Assembly (NCBI RefSeq): GCF_001294575.1 | Contig: NZ_CP012676.1 | Span: 4,482,001 to 4,546,000 of the forward strand | Direction: 5' to 3' | DNA length: 64,000 nt | DNA from: Pseudomonas versuta | GTDB taxonomy: Bacteria; Pseudomonadota; Gammaproteobacteria; Pseudomonadales; Pseudomonadaceae | Part shown: positions 8,831 through 16,730 of the stretch, in pieces | Layout of the letters: every line of letters begins with the position of its first letter | Position numbering within the stretch: the first letter of the stretch is position 1 | Made by a program: the position numbers and the translations under genes | Notes under the pieces: generated by a model | Databases searched by the model: none | The model's input: only the letters and a program-made list of their open reading frames with translations | What the model was told of the DNA's origin: nothing

Positions 8831-9796
8831 CTACTCAAGGCAGTTTTTTAGCCCGAAAAGCAATGAATTCAGATCCTGTTGCTGATCGAAAATCAGTTCA
8901 ATGCGTGAATCCCTGCGCCATTCACTAGATTTCCAGGCTGCAACGCAGTTATCCACAGAATTGGTTGAGAACCAGCCCCCAGAACCATGAATAACCAGCT
9001 TTGCACGGCGCCAATTCAGGCTTTGCAGCCATAGTTGCAGCCGACTCAAGGAAAATTGCCGGGACGGATGCCAGCGCCACCCCACACTCCATCCTTCAGG
9101 CTGAAGCTGAGTCATTACAATCGGGGTTTCGGGGCTCGAAAATACCTGTCCAATATGACTAATATCTTTATAAATCAATGACTTATCCACAGCATGAGAA
9201 TCTCTCATAGTGGCTACAGGCAGCGTATTTAAAGGGATCCGACCCTGCTCGACCCATAGGATCGGGCACTTTGGCAGGCCATATGCAATCCGCTCACGTT
9301 GCTCATTTGGCACACTATTAGATTTATTCATGACCACTAATCCAGCAATTTCCAGAGCCGTTTGCTGGGTTTCGGGCAGGGATTTTCCCTGAGCCAGCGC
9401 TTGTGCATCGAGCACCATGACACAGGGCTGCAACGCTAAAACACCAAGCCACGGAGCCTGGCTGAGTTGCTTCAGAATTTGTGCTGGATGCCCAAGACCA
9501 GAGGGTTCGATAAACAACCGGTCGGGCCGGGCCTTGCGTAAAAGACGACTCAGGCCTATTTGAAAAGGTGCGCCATTGACACAGCACACGCAGCCGCCAG
9601 CCACTTCGGCAATAGCGATAGCATCGTCTTCCTGGCTCATTAAAGCCGCATCAAGACCAATCTGACCAAACTCATTAACCAGCACCGCCCAGCGTTCGTG
9701 CGCAGGCTTTTGAGTCATCAGGTGCTGAATCAGACTGCTTTTGCCGGCGCCTAGCGGGCCGGCAATCACGTGGGTAGGAATGTTGTGCAACATCAT
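8831..9796 (-). CDS. CobW/G3E family GTPase (second paralogue of the zinc operon)
   Basis: A G3E-family P-loop GTPase, the class that delivers metals such as zinc or cobalt to target enzymes. From ATG 9796 it has 321 residues: Walker A GPLGAGKSS (13-21), the CxCC metal motif C69-V-C71-C72 in switch I, an EPSGLGHP switch II region, an NKSN guanine-specificity motif and a C-terminal CobW-like domain. An upstream in-frame TTG at 9823 follows GAGG and is an alternative start; ATG 9793 is a third. It closes the operon after zigA and the DUF1826 gene. It is more divergent from typical ZigA, notably in the C-terminal half. Zinc allocation is inferred from family and context. Confidence 0.85.
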   Translation of the reverse strand: MMLHNIPTHVIAGPLGAGKSSLIQHLMTQKPAHERWAVLVNEFGQIGLDAALMSQEDDAIAIAEVAGGCVCCVNGAPFQIGLSRLLRKARPDRLFIEPSGLGHPAQILKQLSQAPWLGVLALQPCVMVLDAQALAQGKSLPETQQTALEIAGLVVMNKSNSVPNEQRERIAYGLPKCPILWVEQGRIPLNTLPVATMRDSHAVDKSLIYKDISHIGQVFSSPETPIVMTQLQPEGWSVGWRWHPSRQFSLSRLQLWLQSLNWRRAKLVIHGSGGWFSTNSVDNCVAAWKSSEWRRDSRIELIFDQQQDLNSLLFGLKNCLE

Positions 9797-9833
9797 CGCC
9801 AGCTTCTGTGTGGATCGAAGCAAACAATATGCC

Positions 9834-10484
9834 TCAGGCCAGCCAATCGAGGGTCAAAATCAGCCGTCGCTCCCCGGCAACCACTGCCGGTGAGCGATGG
9901 ATCAGGCCAGTGCCGTCATTGCCCTGCCATTTTTCGCCTTTGAGCAAAGCCACTTCACCCGTATTTATTTGCTCAATCATCGAACCGTCCGCTGGCTCTG
10001 CAAGTGCCTGACCCAGATTCCGACGCGCCATCACGCCTTCCTTCAGCCACTGGCTACCTTTCCCCGCGTAGGTGGTAATAAGTCGTACAGGCACATGGTC
10101 TACATGAAACCGCGGACACATCGCCTTATCCAGGGCCCTGAGACGCAGCCCAATGCGTTTTGCGCCCAACAGACAGGCGTACGCACTGACCAGCCAGGAA
10201 ATGTCAGCAATAAAGCTCTCGTAGCCCTCCAGATCGTTAAACCTGGAGGCAAGGCCTGTGAGGTTCGGCCGTGTTTTTTCATCGGCCATTTCAAGTATCA
10301 AGGCGTCGGCCAATGGCTCATTCAGCGAGAGCAATAAAGTGGAAAAATCGCCGATATGCACCGGTAACTGACGCTGCCAAATTGTCAGATTGACGTCATC
10401 TTCAAGAATTCTCGTCATGACATCCGGGGTCTGGCCCCGCACATCACTGACCAAAGGCTGGGCAATACGAGCGAGCGTTCTCAT
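9834..10484 (-). CDS. DUF1826 family protein of the zinc operon
   Basis: A 216-residue cytoplasmic protein of the uncharacterised DUF1826 family, known mainly from Zur-type operons. ATG 10484 overlaps the zigA stop codon (TGATG), implying translational coupling; GTG 10487 is an alternative start. Counting from GTG 10487, the sequence shows C124, then F-H128-V-D130-H131 followed by VPVRLITTY, and later GLI-H197-R-SP with arginines at 207-208. The H-x-D ... H ... R spacing resembles mononuclear Fe(II)/2-oxoglutarate oxygenases, but that is a reading of motifs only. No catalytic activity is established for the family. Confidence 0.8.
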   Translation of the reverse strand: MRTLARIAQPLVSDVRGQTPDVMTRILEDDVNLTIWQRQLPVHIGDFSTLLLSLNEPLADALILEMADEKTRPNLTGLASRFNDLEGYESFIADISWLVSAYACLLGAKRIGLRLRALDKAMCPRFHVDHVPVRLITTYAGKGSQWLKEGVMARRNLGQALAEPADGSMIEQINTGEVALLKGEKWQGNDGTGLIHRSPAVVAGERRLILTLDWLA

Positions 10485-11692
10485 CACACCGCCACCTCTT
10501 CATGCCATTGGCCGAACGGGTCTTTCAGCTGCTTCCATTGCTCGACACCCAAAGACATTTCTTGATCATCAAGCAAACAGGCATCGAGTTCCGCGGTCAG
10601 CAGCGCAAAGTCGATGTGCTGGCCGATGAAGACCAGTTCCTGGCGGCAATCTGCGGTCTCCGGAAGCCATTTTTGCAGGATTTCAGCCTTGGTTTGCGCA
10701 TCCTGTGGCCATTGGTCGCGCGGTACGAAACGCCACCAGCGTCCGGCAAATCCATAACGCATCAAGCCCCCTGCCTGCGACCAGCTGCCCGCCTCCTGAA
10801 ATTTGCTGGCAAGCCAGAAAAAACCTTTTGAGCGCAGCAATTTACCGTTGGTCCAGGGACGATCAATGAAATTAAAGAATCGTTCAGGGTGAAAGGGTCG
10901 CCGCGCTCGATAGGCAGTCGACGCAATCCCGTATTCTTCAGTTTCCGGAACATGCTCACCGCGTAACTCTTCTAACCAGCCCGGGGCCTGGGCTGCCCGT
11001 TCAAAGTCGAAACGTCCGGTATCGAGAATTTTTTTCAGCGGCACTTCACCCATCACCATCGGAATGATTTCGGCCTGAGCATTCAGGCGCTCAAGAATGG
11101 CGATTAATTCCCGACGGGCGGTACTGCTGATGAGATCAATTTTGCTGATCAAGATAACGTCGGCGAACTCAATCTGCTCAATTAGCAGATCGGTTATTGA
11201 GCGCTCATCGTCTTCGCCCAGGGTCTCACCTCGGGAGGCAAGACTCTCTGCTTCCTGATAATCCTGTAAAAAATTCAGACCATCGACCACCGTAACCATG
11301 GTGTCCAGACGTGCGATATCGGCCAGGCTTTGACCTGAATCGTCTCGAAAAGTGAAGGTTTCGGCCACAGGTAACGGTTCTGAAATACCCGTCGATTCGA
11401 TCAATAAATAATCAAACCGCCCTTCTTTGGCCAATTTACTGACTTCCTCAAGAAGGTCTTCGCGAAGCGTGCAACAGATACAGCCATTGCTCATTTCTAC
11501 CAGTTTTTCTTCGGCACGATTGAGCGTCACATCACGCTGAACCTCGCCAGCATCAATGTTGATTTCACTCATGTCATTGACGATGACGGCCACACGCAAG
11601 TTGTCGCGGTTACGCAAAATATAATTTAGCAGGGTGCTTTTTCCTGCTCCGAGAAATCCGGATAGCACAGTCACCGGCAAACGTTCAGGCAT
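10484..11692 (-). CDS. zigA: Zinc metallochaperone GTPase ZigA
   Basis: A G3E (COG0523) GTPase that delivers zinc to client proteins when zinc is scarce. The 402-residue protein has Walker [10 protein letters not shown] (12-20), a conserved ND-x-SEIN-x-D segment (39-47), the metal-binding motif C71-I-C73-C74, an ESTGISEP switch II, an SKIDL guanine motif and the C-terminal CobW domain with an FHPERFF stretch. ATG 11692 has GAGGA upstream. It is first in the leftward operon with the DUF1826 gene and a second CobW GTPase, and is divergent from folE2. Two Zur-like boxes lie in the shared promoter region, so derepression at low zinc is likely. A role with a zinc-independent partner such as FolE2 is inferred from context. 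Confidence 0.9.
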   Translation of the reverse strand: MPERLPVTVLSGFLGAGKSTLLNYILRNRDNLRVAVIVNDMSEINIDAGEVQRDVTLNRAEEKLVEMSNGCICCTLREDLLEEVSKLAKEGRFDYLLIESTGISEPLPVAETFTFRDDSGQSLADIARLDTMVTVVDGLNFLQDYQEAESLASRGETLGEDDERSITDLLIEQIEFADVILISKIDLISSTARRELIAILERLNAQAEIIPMVMGEVPLKKILDTGRFDFERAAQAPGWLEELRGEHVPETEEYGIASTAYRARRPFHPERFFNFIDRPWTNGKLLRSKGFFWLASKFQEAGSWSQAGGLMRYGFAGRWWRFVPRDQWPQDAQTKAEILQKWLPETADCRQELVFIGQHIDFALLTAELDACLLDDQEMSLGVEQWKQLKDPFGQWHEEVAV

Positions 11693-11764
11693 AGGAGTTC
11701 CTCATCAGGGTTGGCAGGTCAAAGCGCCCGCTTGTTGGCAAGACCGATTCTGGCCGTCGATAAT

Positions 11765-11777
11765 GATACATTATAAC
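11765..11777. promoter_or_regulatory. Zur-like box 1 (zigA/folE2 divergent promoter)
   Basis: GATACATTATAAC matches 11 of 13 positions of the Zur consensus GTTATAWTATAAC recalled from enterobacterial and Pseudomonas sites. It is 73 bases from both the zigA start (11692) and, approximately, the folE2 start (11838). Confidence 0.7.
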
Positions 11778-11796
11778 AACACAAATCATTAGAATT

Positions 11797-11809
11797 GTTA
11801 TCTTGTAAC
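11797..11809. promoter_or_regulatory. Zur-like box 2 (zigA/folE2 divergent promoter)
   Basis: GTTATCTTGTAAC also matches 11 of 13 positions of GTTATAWTATAAC. It lies 32 bases, about three helical turns, from box 1, so two Zur dimers could bind on the same face of the DNA. Confidence 0.7.
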
Positions 11810-11837
11810 AACACCCTTCCTCTCGACGGAATCCCCT

Positions 11838-12731
11838 ATGAATGCCCTAAGCCTTCCAGACATCGCTTCACAAAACGCTCGACAAGCCCTCCCCCTGGAA
11901 TGGGTCGGAATGTGCGGGGTTGCACTGCCCGTTCTCATTAAGGGGAAACAGCACGCTGCAACTGCCGATGCAGGGGTTAGCCTGGATGACGGCGAGGCTC
12001 GCGGAATCCACATGTCGCGCCTTTATCTAGCGCTAGAAGTTCTCGAGTCGCAGGAGCTGAACCCTCTACTTTTTAAAAAAATTCTGCAGCGATTTCTTGA
12101 CAGTCACGACGATTTATCAATCTGTGCTTACCTGAAAATTCACAGCCAGGTACTGCTAAAACGACCGGCACTGGTCAGCCCTTTAAGTGGCTGGAAGAGT
12201 TACCCGGTCAGCATTGCTGCGTCTCTGAAAACCGGTATGTTCCACGTGGAACTAAAAATTGAGGTGACCTATTCATCCACATGCCCGTGCTCAGCGGCAT
12301 TGGCACGTCAGTTAATCCAGCAACAATTCGCCAATGACTTTTCCAACAAGCCACTGCAACACACTGAAGTTTTAACCTGGCTAGGCAGTACACAGGGCAT
12401 CGTTGCGACGCCCCATAGCCAAAGAAGTACCGCCTGCATCCAGGTTCATCTCAACACCGAGCTACAGAACTTTCCGATCGACATGATCATTAATGAAGCC
12501 GAACGGGCCTTGGGTACTGCGGTACAAACCGCGGTAAAACGAGCAGACGAACAAGCCTTCGCTCTGGCCAATGGACAAAACCTGATGTTTTGTGAAGATG
12601 CTGCTCGGCGTTTGAATGTCGCGCTTAAGACCGCTCCCGGGGTGAAAGGCTTCAAGCTGAAAGTGGTTCACGCCGAAAGTCTGCACAGCCATGACGCAGT
12701 CGCTGAAAGCCGCTGGAACTGGAGAGCCTGA
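11838..12731 (+). CDS. folE2: GTP cyclohydrolase FolE2 (zinc-independent type IB)
   Basis: Catalyses GTP to 7,8-dihydroneopterin triphosphate, the first step of folate synthesis. The type IB enzyme can use metals other than zinc and replaces zinc-dependent FolE when zinc is low. The 297-residue protein has the conserved RGIHMSRLY motif (55-63), the catalytic cysteine region TYSSTCPCSAAL with C149 and C151, and TPHSQRS with H193. The ATG at 11838 has a weak ribosome binding site (CGGAAT). Its stop overlaps the ATG of the carbonic anhydrase gene by one base. A perfect ParB-site-like palindrome lies inside the gene at 12239-12252. Divergent from zigA across two Zur-like boxes. Confidence 0.95.
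   Translation: MNALSLPDIASQNARQALPLEWVGMCGVALPVLIKGKQHAATADAGVSLDDGEARGIHMSRLYLALEVLESQELNPLLFKKILQRFLDSHDDLSICAYLKIHSQVLLKRPALVSPLSGWKSYPVSIAASLKTGMFHVELKIEVTYSSTCPCSAALARQLIQQQFANDFSNKPLQHTEVLTWLGSTQGIVATPHSQRSTACIQVHLNTELQNFPIDMIINEAERALGTAVQTAVKRADEQAFALANGQNLMFCEDAARRLNVALKTAPGVKGFKLKVVHAESLHSHDAVAESRWNWRA
12239..12252. other. parS-like ParB binding site inside folE2
   Basis: GTTCCACGTGGAAC is a perfect 14-bp palindrome equal to the core parS sequence of Pseudomonas. It lies within folE2 codons 134-139, about 36 kb from dnaA and 24 kb from parAB. Confidence 0.85.
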
Positions 12732-13291
12732 TGATCCGTAAAAATCCATCCGGCGATTTACCGCAAATAGCAGAGTCCGCATACGTCGACAGAACCGCCA
12801 TCATCTGCGGCAAAGTGGTGATCGGCGAAAATGTATTTGTCGGACCCTATGCTGTTATCCGCGCCGATGAAGTCGACAAGGATGGCGGGATGCAACCCAT
12901 CAGCATCGGCGCCAATTCCAATATTCAGGATGGTGTGGTCATTCACTCAAAGTCCGGAGCGGCCGTGACTATTGGTGAAAACACTTCGATAGCGCACCGT
13001 TCCATCGTCCACGGACCTTGCCGCGTTGGCGATCGAGTGTTCATCGGATTCAACAGTGTGCTGTTCAATTGTGAACTGGGTGACGGTTGTGTTGTGCGGC
13101 ATAACTCGGTCGTCGATGGCCGCGACCTGCCGCAAAACTTCTACGTACCGTCCACCACACGTATCGGACCAAACACTGACCTGAGCCAGTTTTCACCCGT
13201 CAGTGTCAGTGAGTCGGAATTTTCAGAGGACGTAGCGCGCACCAACGTAGATCTGGTGCGCGGCTATAAAGCGCTGCAAAACGAGTTTTGA
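12731..13291 (+). CDS. Gamma-type carbonic anhydrase-like protein
   Basis: A 186-residue left-handed beta-helix (hexapeptide repeat) protein of the gamma-carbonic anhydrase/acyltransferase type, predicted to form trimers with metal bound at subunit interfaces. The three metal-ligand histidines are visible at H72 (VVIHSK), H89 (SIAHRS) and H94 (SIVHGP), together with an R-A-D (R44-D46) motif and Q66. Start ATG 12731 overlaps the folE2 stop (TGATG), so the two are translationally coupled. In Pseudomonas such a gene follows folE2 in the Zur regulon, where it may substitute for zinc carbonic anhydrases using iron or another metal; that substitution is inference. Confidence 0.88.
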   Translation: MIRKNPSGDLPQIAESAYVDRTAIICGKVVIGENVFVGPYAVIRADEVDKDGGMQPISIGANSNIQDGVVIHSKSGAAVTIGENTSIAHRSIVHGPCRVGDRVFIGFNSVLFNCELGDGCVVRHNSVVDGRDLPQNFYVPSTTRIGPNTDLSQFSPVSVSESEFSEDVARTNVDLVRGYKALQNEF

Positions 13292-13816
13292 TCAGGTGCG
13301 CGGTTTGACTGTTCCACAGTTTTGTCCGAGCCAGACCGCGCGCGTATCCATGCTGCCCTTTTGCTGAATGCCCGTCGCGTTGAAGGTGCCATTCACCTGG
13401 GTGGTGAATTCACGATCGCTGGAGAATGTTGCTATGCCCGCGCCCTGGGCTTTTGGGCAACTAAAGCGGAACTTCCATTTATTTCCACTACGCTCAGTAA
13501 TCTGCTGATTACATCCTGACTTGGGATCAGTCAGCGGAATCTCATCCGATTTAACCTGATCGGGCGTGAGACAAACCCGAACGCCTTTGCCGCCCATCGT
13601 AAGCCCCTGGTTCTCGAGCTGGGCCTTTTGCTCCGGCGTCAGCATGTTCTGTAATTGACCTAACATTACCTGCAGGTCTGGCAGTTGCTGCCCGTCTACC
13701 TGCATATTGCTGGAGGTTAGTTCCCACAGACCCGGTTGCAGCATCTGGGCATGGGCCGCCACGGGGATCGACAAACCACAGGCCATAAATAGCCCAAGCA
13801 GACGAACATTCATCAA
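13292..13816 (-). CDS. DUF3617 periplasmic protein
   Basis: A 174-residue protein with a clear signal peptide (MMNVRLLGLFMACGLSIPVAAHA, cleavage near residue 23). The mature part begins LQPGLWELTSSNMQVDGQQLPD and contains two well-separated cysteines (in VRVCLTPD and SKSGCNQQ-like contexts) plus later ones, all typical of the DUF3617 family of periplasmic proteins of unknown function. It converges directly on the carbonic anhydrase gene, the two stop codons being adjacent. No operon partner. Confidence 0.85.
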   Translation of the reverse strand: MMNVRLLGLFMACGLSIPVAAHAQMLQPGLWELTSSNMQVDGQQLPDLQVMLGQLQNMLTPEQKAQLENQGLTMGGKGVRVCLTPDQVKSDEIPLTDPKSGCNQQITERSGNKWKFRFSCPKAQGAGIATFSSDREFTTQVNGTFNATGIQQKGSMDTRAVWLGQNCGTVKPRT

Positions 13817-13893
13817 GTAACTCCTACGGAATTGTCCGCATTAGACGTCAAAAATTGAAGGGCGTTGCACGCGCAACTAAATAGGGACATTCA

Positions 13894-13913
13894 TAACAGA
13901 ACATGGTCTGTTA
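13894..13913. promoter_or_regulatory. Inverted repeat upstream of cls (possible operator)
   Basis: A perfect 7-bp dyad, TAACAGA and TCTGTTA, is spaced by six bases (ACATGG). It lies 38 bases before the cls start, in the gap between the divergent DUF3617 and cls genes. Such an arrangement suits a dimeric regulator but no known consensus was recognised. Confidence 0.4.
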
Positions 13914-13951
13914 GTAGTTACAACGTTGGACATTGAGGAGCAAGGATACGC

Positions 13952-15391
13952 ATGGATTATCTAGGCCCACACGTTTTTGGATACCTGATTTTATTGATCC
14001 ACAGCCTGGGCTTGATTGCCGCAGTGCATGCAGTACTGACTGTCAGAACGGCGCAGGGCTCGATTGCCTGGGCCATGTCCCTATTCTTTATTCCTTACTT
14101 CACACTGATCCCGTATCTGATTTTTGGCCGCAGCACGTTCGACGATTACATTCGGGCCCGGCGTGAAGCCAATCAGGAAATGCGTGAAGCCATCTCCGAT
14201 CTCAACTGGCGCCCCTGGGTTGAGGAAGCCCTTGCCGCACGCAGTTCCAAGGCCTACACCTCGTTGCGGGCCATGCCAAAACTGGGGCGCATGCCGTGCC
14301 TGGCGAACAACACCGTACGTTTGCTGATTAATGGCACCGCTACTTTCGATGCAATCTTCAAAGCCATTCGCGAGGCAAAACAGGTCGTACTGGTTCAGTT
14401 CTTTATCGTCCATGACGACGACATCGGCATGAAGCTGCACGCACTGCTGCTGGAAAAGGCCGCCCAAGGGGTTGCTGTCTATTTGCTCTATGACAGCATT
14501 GGTAGCCATTCCCTGCCCAAAAGCTACGGCGAAAGCCTGCGCGCTGGCGGCGTGCAAACCTATGCGTTCGCCACCCATGGCGGGTGGATCAGCCGCTTCC
14601 AGGTGAACTTCCGTAACCATCGTAAAGTCGTGGTGGTCGATGGCGTGAAAGGTTTCGTCGGCGGGCACAACGTAGGCGATGAATATCTGGGCGCCAAACC
14701 GCCTCTATCTCCGTGGCGCGATACCCATGTCGAAGTCAGCGGTCCTGTGGTGGCCTGTCTGCAGGAATCATTTGCCGAAGACTGGTTCTGGGCTGCACGC
14801 AAATTGCCGCCCTTGATCCTGCCGCCAAGTTATCCGGACGGTGGCGTACTGTGCCAGTTCCTGGCCAGCGGGCCGGCGGACCCCTACGAAACCTGTTCGC
14901 TGTTTTTCGTTGAGGCCATACACGCAGCCAATCAACGGGTGTGGATAACAACGCCCTACTTCGTGCCTGATGAAGCGGTGTTCTCGGCCTTGAGACTCGC
15001 GGTACTGCGCGGGGTCGATGTGCGTATCCTGATACCGTCACGCCCGGACCACAAAATTGTTTACGCAGCATCCAGCCTGTATGCCTTTGAAGCAGTGCGC
15101 GCAGGGGTACGGATCTTTCGTTACCAACCGGGTTTTGTGCATCAAAAGGTGGTGCTGGTGGACAACGAAATCAGCGCCATAGGCAGCGCCAATATGGACA
15201 ACCGTTCGTTCCGCCTCAACTTTGAAGTCATGCTGTTAACGGTTGACCAGGCGTTCGCCAGTGAAGTGGAGCACATGTTGATTGATGACTTCGCCCTGGC
15301 CCGCGAAATTACCGAGGCCGACATCAAGGCTACCCACCGCCTGCAACAACTGGCCATGCGCGTTGCCCGACTGGTATCTCCGGTCCTGTAA
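13952..15391 (+). CDS. cls: Cardiolipin synthase
   Basis: Inner-membrane phospholipase D-superfamily enzyme that makes cardiolipin from two phosphatidylglycerol molecules. The 479-residue protein has two N-terminal membrane helices (about 8-30 and 38-58), a conserved [12 protein letters not shown] linker, and two HKD motifs: [11 protein letters not shown] (near residue 222) and [10 protein letters not shown] (near 397) followed by [16 protein letters not shown]. The length and layout fit ClsA. ATG 13952 follows GAGGAG and AAGGA sequences. Monocistronic, with a dyad upstream and a terminator downstream. Confidence 0.95.
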   Translation: MDYLGPHVFGYLILLIHSLGLIAAVHAVLTVRTAQGSIAWAMSLFFIPYFTLIPYLIFGRSTFDDYIRARREANQEMREAISDLNWRPWVEEALAARSSKAYTSLRAMPKLGRMPCLANNTVRLLINGTATFDAIFKAIREAKQVVLVQFFIVHDDDIGMKLHALLLEKAAQGVAVYLLYDSIGSHSLPKSYGESLRAGGVQTYAFATHGGWISRFQVNFRNHRKVVVVDGVKGFVGGHNVGDEYLGAKPPLSPWRDTHVEVSGPVVACLQESFAEDWFWAARKLPPLILPPSYPDGGVLCQFLASGPADPYETCSLFFVEAIHAANQRVWITTPYFVPDEAVFSALRLAVLRGVDVRILIPSRPDHKIVYAASSLYAFEAVRAGVRIFRYQPGFVHQKVVLVDNEISAIGSANMDNRSFRLNFEVMLLTVDQAFASEVEHMLIDDFALAREITEADIKATHRLQQLAMRVARLVSPVL

Positions 15392-15426
15392 AAAAGGCCG
15401 TGTCGCTTTGCGCGGCACGGCCTTTT
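15392..15426. terminator. Bidirectional terminator between cls and the Cfa-like gene
   Basis: The stem AAAAGGCCGTG / CACGGCCTTTT (11 bp) begins at the cls stop codon. Being A-rich on one side and T-rich on the other, it can serve both converging genes. Confidence 0.85.
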
Positions 15427-15443
15427 CTAACTGCTGAAAAATC

Positions 15444-16625
15444 TTAGCTATAAATATCCGCACGAGTAGGTGGCAATTCAAGGGTGCCATCCGCATGGGG
15501 TTTAGTCGCCAGTATCTGGTCGATATTGATCCAGCCGTGGGCGAACGCGTAGGCACAGCCCGCTAGATAAAGGCGCCAAATGCGCAGGATTTGTTCAGGA
15601 ACCATCTTTGCTGCGACGTCGAGATTGTCTTCCAGGCGCTGACTCCAATGCCCAAGCGTGCGCGCGTAATGCAGACGCAAACTTTCAACATCGACCACTT
15701 CCAGCCCGGCCTCACTAATCTCGGCAGTCATCATCGACAGATGCGGCAACTCACCGTTGGGAAATACATAGCGCTCGATAAAGTCTCCGGCGCCACGCCC
15801 AACAGGACGTCCATCCGTGTGTTTGGCGGTAATACCATGGTTCATCACCAGGCCACCTTCACGCACAGCGTTGGACAATATTTCGCAGTACTCTCGCAGG
15901 TTTGCATGCCCCACGTGTTCAAACATCCCCACACTGACGATTTTGTCGAACCGGCCATCCTGTGGCAGATCCCGATAATCCAGCAGCTGCAGGTCAACTT
16001 TGTCTTGCAGGCCTTCGGCGTTGACGCGTTCTCGCGCCAGCTTCAATTGCTCTTTGCTCAAGGTAATGCCAAAGACCTTGACCCCGAACTCGCGCGCTGC
16101 AAATCGCGCCAGGCCGCCCCAACCGCAACCTACATCAAGTAAGTACTCGCCGGGCTTTAGCCGCAACTTGCGGCACAGAAGCCGGAACTTGGCTTGCTGC
16201 GCTTCATCCAGGCTCTCTTCACCGGTTTCGAAATAGCCACAGGAATAGGCCATGTCGCGGTCAAGCCACAGCTGGTAGAAGTCGTTCGACAGATCGTAAT
16301 GGTAGGAAATGGATGCAGCATCAGTGGCTTTATCGTGATGAATGCGAGATGGCGCAGTGTCTTCTTCCTCGACAAGTGCCTGACTCAATTCATCACATAC
16401 GCGTATGACTTCGGTAATGGACCCCTCCAGTTCGAGGCGTCCTTCAACAAATGCGCTACCGAGTAGGTCAAGGCTGGGGTGGGTGAACTCAGCAACCAAT
16501 GCTGGATCCTTGACCACAATCGTAACGCTGGGGGTTGGTCCAAAACTAAACTCGTGACCGTCCCAAAGCCTCAGGCGTAATGGAAGCTGCAGTTTCTGTA
16601 AGGCCGGTGGAAGTTGCGCGAGCAT
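15444..16625 (-). CDS. Cyclopropane-fatty-acyl-phospholipid synthase-like methyltransferase
   Basis: S-adenosylmethionine-dependent enzyme of the Cfa family, which adds a methylene group across the double bond of unsaturated phospholipid acyl chains at the inner membrane. The 393 residues show an N-terminal lipid-binding domain, then ISYHYDLSNDFYQLWLD, the SAM motif LLDVGCGWGGLA, FGVKVFGITLSKEQ, and the late motif SVGMFEHVGHANL. It is close to Cfa length. ATG 16625 has a nearly perfect AAGGAGGA ribosome binding site. Pseudomonas often has more than one Cfa-like enzyme, so I leave the symbol empty. A stationary-phase promoter is plausible but not shown. Confidence 0.88.
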   Translation of the reverse strand: MLAQLPPALQKLQLPLRLRLWDGHEFSFGPTPSVTIVVKDPALVAEFTHPSLDLLGSAFVEGRLELEGSITEVIRVCDELSQALVEEEDTAPSRIHHDKATDAASISYHYDLSNDFYQLWLDRDMAYSCGYFETGEESLDEAQQAKFRLLCRKLRLKPGEYLLDVGCGWGGLARFAAREFGVKVFGITLSKEQLKLARERVNAEGLQDKVDLQLLDYRDLPQDGRFDKIVSVGMFEHVGHANLREYCEILSNAVREGGLVMNHGITAKHTDGRPVGRGAGDFIERYVFPNGELPHLSMMTAEISEAGLEVVDVESLRLHYARTLGHWSQRLEDNLDVAAKMVPEQILRIWRLYLAGCAYAFAHGWINIDQILATKPHADGTLELPPTRADIYS

Positions 16626-16730
16626 CTGTAGTCCTCCTTCATTTCAGACGTAAGATCATAGGGTAGTCCATCCTTGGAATCTGGCTGCCCCATGGCTTTA
16701 AAGGTAGATGCCAGAGCCCGGGCGTGCCCA

